From positions 41,326,606 through 41,390,605 of the forward strand of contig OZ020617.1 in the NCBI GenBank assembly GCA_963971575.1: a stretch of 64,000 bases of DNA, in the 5' to 3' direction. The position numbers were made by a program, and so were the translations under genes. Source of the stretch: Liopterus haemorrhoidalis (lineage: Eukaryota; Arthropoda; Insecta; Coleoptera; Dytiscidae). Within the stretch, counting starts at the first letter, position 1, and each line of letters starts with the position of its first letter. Below are positions 34,368-43,892 of this stretch, piece by piece. The notes below the pieces were generated by a model, which was given only the letters and a program-made list of their open reading frames with translations, had not been told where the DNA came from and ran no database searches.

Positions 34368-34931
34368 CAGGGGTTCTTAAACTTATGTAGTCCGCGGACC
34401 CCCTCTTGAACAAAATTTTTTTTTGCGGATTCCATCCCTACCCTGGGCATTTTACGTCGTTCTGGAGACTTAATTTCTGGCTCAATAATCTCATAGGCAC
34501 TACAATATAATAAATATTGGTAAAAATGTATCGCTGGTTATTTTAATAAATGGTCTTCCGCATTTATAGAGATTAACATTTTTATTAGCATATAGAATAA
34601 AACACATAAAATGAATAAAAGTAGTAGTAAAAAGATTTTAAAAAAGTTAATAATTATAATACGTTAAACTCATACAAACATTTCTTGGTCAAATATTAGT
34701 CAAAATAGATCTTATTATAATATATTTTCTGTAAATAATTTTTTGCAGTTGAATAAAAATAATTAAATTTTGACTAATTATTGTTTAGTTATATCAATAA
34801 CTATTTTTTATAGTTAGATAACAACAAATACAAAAAGTCTTTACCATGTAGGATTTTTATTAAATAAGTTTTTTGAATAAAAGCGAAAAGATCGGGGATG
34901 TAAAGTTAATGTCAACATTGTTGAACCGCTG
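34368..34931. mobile_element. hAT MITE, CAGGGGTTCTTAAACT family, copy 2
   Basis: The left end is identical to copy 1 at 4811 for about 20 bp. The right end retains GAACCGCTG, but the inner TIR part is lost. The 8-bp target duplication GTCTAGAA is perfect (34360-34367, 34932-34939). At 564 bp it holds ~330 bp more interior than copy 1. No transposase frame. Confidence 0.88.
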
Positions 34932-34939
34932 GTCTAGAA

Positions 34940-36320
34940 GGATAGATCATGATGTTAAACTAAACCAGATTTCAACCAAGAATAATTTTTTGTTTCGAAA
35001 ATATAAAACTGTTGAAAAGATGTTGTTAGTAACTACAGAATGCGGTTACTGTAGTTTGGTAGATTGATTACTAACCAAAATAACCATTATTGAATCCTGT
35101 TTTTTCTCGGTTTCTTACTCCCTTCCATTTTTTTATGGCGCGAAACTGTCCTCTGTTCAAATAATCCATAATAAATTCATCATCATCGCTTTCAATCGAA
35201 GATGAATCAGTTAAAAGTATCTCGTTTAATAAATATTGTTGGTATGATACAGACCCAGTATATTTAGACCCAGAACTTTTCCGAAAAAAGCTTAACAATT
35301 ATTTAAATTAACTTGCGTAACAGAAAAAAAGTGTGAAAAACCATGTAATTTGTAGAACACCGAGATACACCAGAATATTGACGTTATGGTTTTAAACAGA
35401 ACTGTCATTTGAATAAAATGTCCCTTAAATAATCGACTACCAACAAAAATCATTACTAATCGTAATCAGGTATGTGGTTACTCACTTATATTTACCGTAC
35501 ATACTATTAGTTGTTGATTTTGATAAGACCGTCCCTTATTTCTTTGCAAATTCTTCAGTCAATTCTTGCCGTACATTGACTCGTTAACTGTAGTTCTGAA
35601 TGTGACCCTGGCCTCATCTCCTGAAAATCTAGTAATGCGCCGCTCTGTCAACTGCATCTCTTCTATAAATAATCACTGTTTGTTTCTGCCCGTCGGCCGG
35701 CGCGTTCTAATTTTGGATACCACTGGAATTAACTCAGCAATGATAAATTACTTCAAATCACAAATGATTTGCATTGCAAATTTCTTAATTGTTTTTTAGT
35801 ATTTGAAGGAGAATTGACTGACATTTGTATCGCGAATGTTTTATATAAATTATGTTGTCATTTATTATTTGCTGGTGATTTCATTTTTTAAATAGTTATG
35901 TAAGTGAAATATTTAAGATTTTTAAAGTTGTTTAATTAACTCATAACTCACTAAATGAATTATTAAATATTACTACTCTCTCCCCTTCTCTAATACCTAT
36001 CTCGCTCTTTGTGACCGTGACGTCATTGGACAATATGTAACGAATGTGTCATGGAGGTCTTACACAGTCAATAATACTGACAATATCAACGAATAATGAC
36101 AGTAACATTGATCGTAAAGTCAGTATTGATGGAGTGATGATGAGTATTAATGCCCATCCTGATATTTTGACTCTCGAGCTTTAACGCTTGCGCTGTGAGG
36201 ATCGTAAATATACTGTTAAGGCTTTAAGGTCCAAATTACTAATTGGTATCTAACTGTATTTTTTTGGTACGAGTTTTTACTGTGGTAGATGATTAGGATA
36301 TGTAAGGTGATACCTGAGAT
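34940..36320. other. Intronic stretch; possible acidic-region relic on minus strand
   Basis: Mostly featureless. A 75-codon minus-strand frame at 35071-35298 contains SSSIESDDDEFIMDYL, reminiscent of acidic N-termini of some PIF/Harbinger proteins. Without the RRRxWV/LRM motifs I do not call it a gene. Confidence 0.4.
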
Positions 36321-36322
36321 CA

Positions 36323-36385
36323 CTGTATGTTGGATGTTGATTACGAAAGCCGTTGTATGTTGATTACGAGGGCCGTTGTATGTTG
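36323..36385. repeat. ~24-bp minisatellite
   Basis: TGTATGTTGATTACGA followed by RRGCCGT is repeated about 2.5 times. Confidence 0.65.
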
Positions 36386-36474
36386 TTAATTAACAACTTG
36401 CATAGTAATACATTTTTATATTATATGCTACTCCATTTAAGTGGAGGACGGTTGTTTATGCAGTATTTATATAA

Positions 36475-36545
36475 CATATATTCAAAATATAAAATATATA
36501 TATTCCAAATATAAAACATATTTATTCCAAATATAAAATATAATA
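36475..36545. repeat. ~23-bp AT-rich minisatellite
   Basis: TTCCAAATATAAAAYATAT-like units repeat three to four times. Confidence 0.6.
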
Positions 36546-36824
36546 AAAGCAGGAATGTTCACCATATCCTTTTATATAAATATATAAAATATACTTTTCA
36601 AAATACGATTACCTTATTATTCCGTTTTTAAATGTTAATTACTTGAGAAAAACGTATTGTTCCATTTGAGAGTGCTTTAAATACGAAGCCTGTTATCATC
36701 ATTGGCGCGACAGCCGGAGTTGAGCCTAGGCCTCCTGTATCCAGGTTACATGACTATTTTTTCAATATCTGTACATTCAGGAGTAATATGGTCAATATTA
36801 CGTCCATTTTTTAGCGTACACAGA

Positions 36825-37940
36825 CAGAGCCGGAGCAACGGGATAGCATCGGGGCACTTGCCAGGGGCGCGAGGTTTAAAAACGGCGCGTGGCCTGAGGG
36901 GCGCCATTGTGTATATTTGGTCATTAAAAGCAGTGGCAGGAGACAACCTTTTTTTTCTGATCATTACTTGTATTTGAGAAGTGATGACCTTTTTTTTGCT
37001 CATCACTCGTATTTAGCGAAAGAAGTAGGCTCTTTTTTTTGCTCATCACTTGGATTTGAGGACGTAAATTTTATCAATTTCCTTCATGTATCACTTTCAT
37101 TCTGGTGTTGGAAGCGTGGAACAAGAAATTCAACAAATAGGATCGCTCTATTTTGTAAAATCCCGTACCATGGTGTCGTAGGCGCGGTGTTACAAGCGTG
37201 GTGTCGCAAGTTCAGAAATTTCAACTCTAGCGCTGGCCGCACCGTCGACACCATAGAAACAGATATATTTTTTCGGAATGGTGAGATCTTTAGCGAGACA
37301 CTTATATTGATTTCCTAAAAAAAGAATTAAAAAAATGTAAATTGATGTAGCGAAATAGCGAATTTTACAATGTTGTCGGCACTCATAAAGTTTATTATTA
37401 TGGATTCGGTTTCAAATACCTGGTCTGCAGAAATGTCATGCAGTGGGTATACTAATAATACAACCCCAAGCTGGGGCCAACAGAATCTTCAATCTAAACT
37501 GTGATGTCAAGCAAAAAAGAATGTGTATTAAATTGTTTTCTTGTAATTGAAGTAACTGTCTGTGTTTTTTGTGTCTCATTTCTTGCAACAAGTTAAAATA
37601 ATCTCTCTGTTGCCTTCTGTTTCTATGTATATATGGGACGTACCCACCATCGCTTTCCTTCATATCGCAATAGCTAGACGTCTCCTTCGATTTGACGACA
37701 TATGTAATGAAATTGAATAACCGTTTACTCCAAACACTAGTATAAACTTTTAGGTTAGATTTGGGTTAGATACAAATGTTGTCAAAACCGAAAACGCGCA
37801 CTTATCACGCCTCCAACCCCACCATGAAATTCGAATTTGTAAATATAACACCACGCCTCTCATCCCTGTCGCGCCTTTGACACTACCATGAAAATGATGC
37901 ATTATTTGCCAAAGCTACCAAAAACATTGTTACGGCTCTG
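36825..37940. mobile_element. hAT element, CAGAGCCG ends, inserted in a SINE
   Basis: The left CAGAGCCGGAGCAACGG and inverted right CAGAGCCGTAACAATG are the ends. The target duplication TACACAGA is perfect (36817-36824 and 37941-37948). The left part holds three tandem units of the GATGACC-T8-GCTCATCACTYG motif (36960-37060), the inverse of the AAATCCAAGTGATGA unit in the hAT at 30287. Inside also lies a PIF/Harbinger-type relic on the minus strand and GGTGTCGTAGGCGCGGTG-like lines facing each other (37170 and about 37870), suggesting a further nested element. Confidence 0.82.
37530..37695 (-). pseudogene. PIF/Harbinger transposase relic, N-terminal part
   Basis: The minus strand gives RRRRLAI, then in another frame YIHRNRRQQRDYFNLLQEMR, then in the first frame again KNTDSYFNYK. 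The order RRRxWVxPI-x-R-x-QGxYxxLxxELRxxDxxxYFxYxRM is the N-terminal signature of Harbinger transposases. Frameshifts and the missing catalytic domain make it a fossil. It lies within the hAT element at 36825-37940. Confidence 0.55.
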
Positions 37941-38266
37941 TACACAGAAAGGCACCTACAGTTTATAGTCGGTTGCGAACGGCTAAACAGAATAATTTGT
38001 ATAAATATTTGTACACAAATGATTTGACATAAGCAGGAGTTGAACTCACGTCCGTGCCCTTGCTTAGTGGACAAACAGCAAATACAAGCGGTTTAATGCT
38101 TGCAGCCACAGGTCTGCTACGAAGCCTCTACTAATACAAAATGCACTTTCGTGGTGCGCTGTAATCTTAAAAATGACCTGTGGACAGTATTGCTGACAAC
38201 GATTATTGATCATGTGGGTGTCAGTATGGTGATCATTATTTAAAATCTTTATGGTTACAGTAGCAT

Positions 38267-38270
<4 letters not shown>

Positions 38271-38298
<28 letters not shown>
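38271..38298. repeat. (CT)n microsatellite
   Basis: About 14 CT units followed by a C-rich tract. The GA-rich (Arg-Glu) minus-strand frame over it is an artefact. Confidence 0.85.
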
Positions 38299-38299
<1 letters not shown>

Positions 38300-38302
<3 letters not shown>

Positions 38303-39254
38303 CCCCCCTCTCACTGTTTTGGTTTCGTAGGTATACTAAATGCTGCCCATCCTTGTGATATTCTAAAGATTTCGCACGTTTGGTTATAACTGTCAATTCC
38401 TATTTCGTACACAAGATACTTGTAAGCATCAACCTGTTCATTTTCGGAATTATCAATTTTCAGTGTCCTCACTTAATACAAGATTTGTCAGCTTGTTAGA
38501 TTTTTGTTTGTTTATCTTGATCCTTGAGCATTTGTAATGCATCCTGAAGTCAATCTGACATTAGAACAATATCATCGGCGAATCTCAGGTGATTTAGCCT
38601 CACACCATTAGGTGATTTAGCTTTACACCATTAATTTGAATATTCTTGTTCTTCCAGGACAAATGTTTGAAGAGGTATTCTAAAACTGTGGTGAACAGTT
38701 ACAGGGAAATTGTATCGCCCTAGATAAATATAGGGAGTACTATAGGATGGTAGTTTGATCTTGCTGTTTATAGAAAGGAGAATAATTGTTTTGAAAAGAG
38801 GGTCGGGTTTTCTGCGTAACATAATTTAAAAACTCCTTTATTTATAAAAAGGCAATTTTTATGAACTCTTAAAGAATCCGTAAGAAGTTCTGTTTGAAAT
38901 CAATGTTACAAGGCGGTATTAGTCAAAAGAATGTTTATATAAATCAGTTAAACTGTTTAAAATCGTCGACTACCACTTTTTATATGTTGTTAGTAGCATA
39001 AACAAACTAGAAATGAAAATCTCAATCTTTATGTGGAAGCGGACGTGACTGAAAGTTTTTTTTTGACAGGTTTATTTAAAAAGCGGAAATGGATGTTTAC
39101 ATTAGTTTTGCAATAGTTAATAACGGCTTTTAAAGATATGTTTTTGAACTTTACTGACTAAGGACATAATTTATACTATGACATAAGATATGTTGCATAT
39201 AATTATGAAATTAAATATGCAACAAGAAGAGTTTTTCTTACGAATATTTATATA
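38300..39254. other. Intronic stretch without recognisable gene
   Basis: No supported exon or repeat, apart from a short direct repeat GGTGATTTAGCYT around 38588-38625. Confidence 0.45.
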
Positions 39255-40111
39255 TTAGGTGTACCGGAAAGTTTTTTCGTTTATTTGGTATTATTAAAAT
39301 AAAAACAAATCGAATGAAAAAAATGTACTTTTGAGTAAAATAGTTTCCATCGTGATCTATATCCATCTATCAGGAAGACAAAATATTCCCGATTTATAAA
39401 ATTCCTGATTTTATGAAGAAAAAAATTGTTCATAGGTCATTTTAACATGGTTCATATCTCTGTCTTGTTTCTTAAAAATTATTCCAGTGATAGTCGGAAG
39501 GTGCAATGGGTGGTGAGTAGGGTAGGTGTGGTAGAACCTCCCAAAAAACCCCGGAAAGTTTTTCACGTGCCTGTTTGATGCAGGAAGTCGGGTATTGTTG
39601 TGTTGAAGAATGATTCCTCTTCTATTCACAATTTCTGGCCGTTTTTTGGTAAAGTTCTGATTCAGTCGATCCAACTGTTTGCAGTAGTGATCTTTGCCCC
39701 GGTTTTAACATCTCATAATAAATGATTCCTTTATAGGGCCTTTCAGATCGGGGTTCATCATCCAACCATAAATTTGCTGATCTAAATTTTTTAAACCTCC
39801 TTTGACATGTACTTACACATAGTTTATCTTTTTTTTGCACTGTTGTGCAAATGTGTTTTGTAGCAACTGTAGCAGAATTTTTTGTATGGTACTCATGAAA
39901 CATTAAACGACGTAAAAAATGTTTTGATGGAAATTCTTCCGCCATTTTAAAATGTAAGGGTTTAAAATGAAATGAAAACAATAATTAGGTACTCAAAGGA
40001 ACAGAGTTTAACCAAAACGCAAAAGACGTCTGTTCAATTCAGCGAACAAGTCGTGGCTAGTTCGCATACTGCACTAATAATAAAAACGAAAGAACTTTCC
40101 GGTACACCTAA
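39255..40111 (-). mobile_element. mariner element, TTAGGTGTACCGGAAAG TIRs (857 bp)
   Basis: The left TTAGGTGTACCGGAAAGTTT and inverted right TTAGGTGTACCGGAAAGTTC are near-perfect, with TA on both sides (39253-39254, 40112-40113). A normal mariner is about 1.3 kb; this copy has lost the middle of its transposase gene, which runs on the minus strand. Confidence 0.93.
39330..39950 (-). pseudogene. Internally deleted mariner transposase
   Basis: The minus strand starts MAEEFPSKHFLRRLMFHEYH and runs through SATVATKHIC, STCQRRFKKFRSANLWLDDE and PRSERP (paired HTH and linker). It then jumps to GIIYYEMLKPGQRS, and after a frame change LDRLNQNFTKKRPEIVNRRG and HNNTRLPASNRHVKNF. The family's HDNARPH acid is changed to N. 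Further on, with stops, come MTYEQFFSS and WMDIDHDGNYF, the usual C-terminus. The first catalytic Asp region (GDETW) is deleted. Not functional. Confidence 0.82.
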
Positions 40112-40282
40112 TAATATAAGGTTAGTTTTAATAATATTTTGATATAAATCACCCAATATAAAACATTATTCCAACACTTGTAGTCCAGAATTATTAAACA
40201 ATTCTTAAGTTAGCTGAGCTTAATGCGCGGGTGCATTATTTTCATGCAAGCGCCAAGTATCAAGGTGTGAATGTGGCCATAA

Positions 40283-41233
40283 TGCCGGGTTTACATTGGT
40301 AGAATAACAGAGCTAGTAACTAGCGCAAGTACTACGCGCTTTACTCTACTATCTTATTTTCAGGATAATAGGTGTTCATACGCAATTGACATACATATCT
40401 TATTTTCTGGATAGTAAGTGTCAAAACACATTTGACATCTTCACTGTGATTTTGTAGGGAAATTATCTTTTTGCAAAAAATAGTTTATGAATGTGGACAT
40501 ACATCGTCGCCGGCGTGATGCCATTAAAAAAATGGTATTTTGAATTACATCATTTCTTGTGTAGGAAATAATTGATTATCTTATTGAAGTAATCGGTACA
40601 GAATATAAGCCTAAATGAAAATGGGTTAGAAATGGATTGATAGAAGAACTACCCATGGCGTATCAGTCCTTCTATTTCGTGAATTAGCCGTGGAAGATCA
40701 AAAAGAGTACAGACTGTGTTTAAGAATGATACCAGATGATTTTAATATGCTATTAAATTTAATTAGTCCATTAATACAACGAACTGATACACTAATAAGG
40801 GATGCGGTTCCAGCAAAAATAAAATTGGAATTAACGCTTTATTTCCTAGCCACAGGAAATAATTATTGTAGTCTACAACATCTTTTTCGTGTATCAAAGG
40901 CAGTTATTTCACATCTGATTTCAAAAATCATCAATTAATAAATCAATGTTACGCAATTTATGTAAATAAATTGTAACTTACCTGATATGGTTTTTTTTCT
41001 ATTTGTTATGACAGCTTGCCGACAATTTGAAATGAATCAATTTCAATATTTTGCGTAGTGGGGGAAAAGACAGCTAGTAAATACGTCGACGAGCTAGCTG
41101 CTATCGTGGCCCAATTACTAGAAGCTAGTACTCTACTAGTCACATTGTCAACTGTTTACACAGGGATAGTAACTAGTTCCTAGTTACTTGCGCTAGTTAC
41201 TAGCTCTTTTACTCTACCAATGTAAACCCGGCA
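40283..41233 (+). mobile_element. PIF/Harbinger element, copy 2, with transposase remnant
   Basis: Termini TGCCGGGTTTACATTGGTAG on both sides, flanked by TAA (40280-40282, 41234-41236). It carries the family interior shared with the 390-bp copy at 24261 plus a transposase N-terminal fragment. At 951 bp it is far shorter than an autonomous Harbinger, which needs about 3 kb and two genes. Confidence 0.92.
40641..40938 (+). pseudogene. HARBI1-like transposase fragment
   Basis: The frame reads WIDRRTTHGVSVLLFRELAV, then EDQKEYRLCLRMIPDDFNML, LISPLIQRTDTLIRDAVPA, KIKLELTLYFLATGNNYCSL and QHLFRVSKAVISHLISKIIN, ending at 40936-40938. This is the N-terminal region (ELxxEDxxxYrxyLRM...FDxLLxxIxPxIxkkdTxxRxAIpxxxrLxxTLRFLATGxSYxSLxxxFRVSxxTIsxII) of the PIF/Harbinger transposase. 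An ATG occurs at 40690, but homology begins upstream. The DDE catalytic part is absent, so it is a truncated remnant. Confidence 0.85.
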
Positions 41234-41649
41234 TAAGTTGTGAAGAGACTGAATCAACTGAGACACACAAAACTCAACGTGGCCGTAACTGATTTTTTGC
41301 TCTTCTAGAACAATACTCGTAATAATCGCTAACCAAAGAATACGACAATAATTTTCTTTTTCACAGATCTTGATTTTTTTTACCGCGGTTGTAGTTTCTT
41401 CATCTTTAAAGAGCCATATCTTGTTTGTTGACTTTAATGGCACATCATAATGTTTCCATGTTTCGTCCCCTGTCATAATGGAGTTCACGTATTTCGAGTG
41501 TCCCATTTCAATTTTTTCGACATTTTTCGACACCATTCATGGAGCAAGATGGAAGATCTGTGTGTCAAAAGTTAACTGACAGTCTCAAAGAAAGAGACAG
41601 ACCATTTGACAAGTCATGTGGTCACTTTTGAGTATTTATGAGTACAATG

Positions 41650-43060
41650 ACAGGTGAATTGTTGGTCTATAATTAAAGTAATTAATATTCATAATCAATT
41701 AAGGTCATATAAATTTTAAAAACAGTGTAAAATTAATTAAAAGGCTTCTATGCCGCTCTGTTATTATCCTTACCATTTTAGTCTAAACCCACACCTTGCT
41801 AAGTAAACAAAAATATTGGATTTAATTATTGTAAATTAGAATATACTTTACTTTGAATGTTAAGATAAATAAATTAAAACGACAATATTTTATCAGATTA
41901 TATGATATTGCTTAATAGTTCAGCTACATTTCATCTCACGTCATCAAAATATTTACCTACATATTGTTTTAAAATGCTTTATCATCGTTCAGCAATTTAG
42001 GTCTTTCCGATTGCATCCAAAACACTTTCTAATTTAGACCTATTGTTTCAACAAAAAAAGAAGATAAAAATTCAAAGACATAATGATTCACTGGGATTAG
42101 AAAAAGTTATTTACATTTTAGTGCATTATCTTGATTTATATTTATAAAATTTTGAGTTATAGACATTATAGTTCATGTTTTAATGGATACATTTGACTTA
42201 ATCTCAAAGTGTTGACAAGATATTATGTTAATCTATGAAAAATTGTTTGTTTTTTTTTTTTTTTTTGGAGGTAGCTATAATTTGAATTATATCCTGTATC
42301 ATAATAGCTATTACAGCACTTTGCAGTTAAAATATTCATATTGTTTCAGTCATTTTTCCTTATAAAAATATGTAAATTGGCGCTACGGTTTTCCTTGGCC
42401 TTGACCACAGTTTGATACATACATAGACAATTCTAAAATTAGCGTTAATTTGTTTGAAGCTTTAATATGTCTAATAATAATTGAAGATGTGGAAAATTTG
42501 AATTAGACTTTACTTTTGTTCTTATTACTTTGCACTGGGTTCTCGGGTCTTCCACAAATGCTGCATTTGTGGTCGATTTTAGTAGAATTCTATTAGTCGA
42601 GGGCGAGTAGCGTAGCTAGGATGGCTTAATTCGAGGAGTTAAAATCGACATCGAAAGCTAGGTCTAACTTAGTGAGCTGATCCTGTAACGTACCGCGTAC
42701 TGTAACACGCCGTGTAATATTTTTGTCTAGTCTGGACGGTATCATGAGCACAAGCCAAACGGTTCGCTAAGCGCTCGACCTAATCCGTTCTGTGTCGGTT
42801 TTTGTCGCGGACACAAAGGCTTTCGGCGAATCTGGTTAGATACGTTTGAGGTATCGGGTCGTCAAAGATGAAATTTATAGTTAATATTATTGCCAACTTT
42901 AACAGCTTATTATTTGACATTGGCTTAATATTTTACCGCTGTTGTTTTTTTTTTTTGTTGGAAAGTTACACATCTCGCCTGTTTAAAGAAATCATTGTAT
43001 GCTCTAAAAAATATCAAAAACTTTTTAAAAAAATTAATTTTGTTGAAAATTGAACGGTCG
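41650..43060. other. Intronic stretch without recognisable gene
   Basis: A poly-T run at about 42249-42266 and scattered short frames only. No supported feature. Confidence 0.45.
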
Positions 43061-43070
43061 GAAATTCACA

Positions 43071-43331
43071 CTTATGAAGTATGAGTTCTTTCGTGGAACT
43101 ACGGCATCGCGGACCGCCCAGTACATTAATAGTGTATTTGGCTCTAGTGTTACTACGCAGCAAACAATATCAAATTATTTTTAATTATTTAAATTATTAA
43201 AAAAAAAAAACTGGCTCATCGATCACAGCAGAAATATACTGCGACCAACTGGACGAAATGATGCAAAAACTTAAAGAAAAACATCCTAGATAGGTCAACA
43301 GATCGACTCCTATCTTATTGCATGAAAACTG
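43071..43331 (+). pseudogene. Internally deleted mariner transposase relic
   Basis: The first part reads LMKYEFFRGTTASRTAQYIN, then SVFGSSVTTQQTISNYF: the paired-HTH N-terminus of mariner transposases. After an AT-rich junction and A-run (43181-43210) comes SITAEIYCDQLDEMMQKLKE, KHPR, a stop and VNRSTPILLH, which precedes the second catalytic Asp in mariners. Homology ends at 43331 next to a foldback. The GDETW region is deleted, as in the copy at 39255. Confidence 0.75.
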
Positions 43332-43339
43332 TTAAACTT

Positions 43340-43568
43340 ACCTGTTAAATTACATAAATTGTAACAACAACGACAAAATTCATCGGTACAAGCACCGGAA
43401 AAAACCATTAAGATAACAGTGAGAAAACCTAAAAAGACATAGAGAAATAAATCATAGAGAATTGATTGTATGATGATTTATTTCTCTATGTCCTTTTAGG
43501 TGGTTTTTTCCGGTGCTTGTACCGATGAATTTTGTCGTTGTTGTTACAATTTATGTAATTTAACAGGT
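43340..43568. repeat. Long foldback (~96-bp arms)
   Basis: Arm 43340-43455 and arm 43473-43568 are inverted copies. The outer ~68 bp (ACCTGTTAAATTACATAAAT onward to GCACCGGAAAAAACCA) are perfect; the inner 28 bp (CCTAAAAAGACATAGAGAAA and on) have one mismatch. The left arm carries a 20-nt unpaired insertion (TTAAGATAACAGTGAGAAAA). The loop is only 17 nt. It abuts the mariner relic. No coding. Confidence 0.85.
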
Positions 43569-43892
43569 GTTTAGCTCTCATGGAGTTTTGGACTTCGGTC
43601 TTGATAGACCGTTTGAGGTACTATTCTCTCATTATCCTTGTGCGTACATTGCCTGTTTTGGGTTCTTTCACTGTTTTACCTGGATGTGGAGGTTTATGAT
43701 TTGTAAGATTGATTATTGCATCATGTTGTACAGGGAGTGACACTGTCAATCTTACGATTTGTGCGTACCTGGTTGTCAGGGAGGATAGTGTGATTGCTTG
43801 TCATATTGATGTGGTAGTCGGTTTTATTATCATTCGTAATGGTTGAATATTGTTTTCACTTCATTGGTTCTTATAAAGTATAATATGTACTT

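Larger units (their letters stand above)
36690..38117 (-). mobile_element. SINE copy (minus strand) split by a hAT element
   Basis: Minus-strand reading of 38117-37941 (CCTGTGGCTGCAAGCATTAA, TGCTGTTTGTCCACTAAGCA, GAGTTCAACTCCTGCTTATG) followed by 36824-36690 (TGGACGTAATATTGACCATA, TACTCCTGAATGTACAGAT, AGGAGGCCTAGGCTCAACTC, GGCTGTCGCGCCAATGATGA) corresponds in order to the uninterrupted copy at 48908-49205. GTTCAACTCC fits a pol III B box. The intervening 36825-37940 is a hAT insertion. An open frame at 36702-36977 is accidental. Confidence 0.72.
40130..41540 (-). pseudogene. mariner transposase relic split by a Harbinger element
   Basis: The first half on the minus strand (41540-41237) reads MGHSKYVNSIMTGDETWKHY, with the first catalytic Asp in GDETW, then KSTNKIWLFKDEE and CRILWLAIITSIVLEEQK. 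The second half (40282-40150) gives WRLHENNAPAH and, after a stop, AQLT: the second catalytic region, where the family has HDNAPAH, with the Asp changed to Asn. Between them is a 951-bp Harbinger element with TAA duplications. Stops in both halves show that the gene was already decaying. Confidence 0.72.

Noticed and set aside
35071..35298. 75-codon minus-strand frame with SSSIESDDDEF as a Harbinger protein start
   Set aside because: Acidic stretch only; the diagnostic RRRxWV and LRM motifs are absent, so left as a note.
36917..37318. 133-codon frame with repeated FFAHHS-like peptides
   Set aside because: It runs through the tandem motif and interior of the hAT element at 36825-37940.
38064..38396. 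110-codon minus-strand frame with an Arg-Glu repeat
   Set aside because: Translation of the (CT)n microsatellite and its neighbours.
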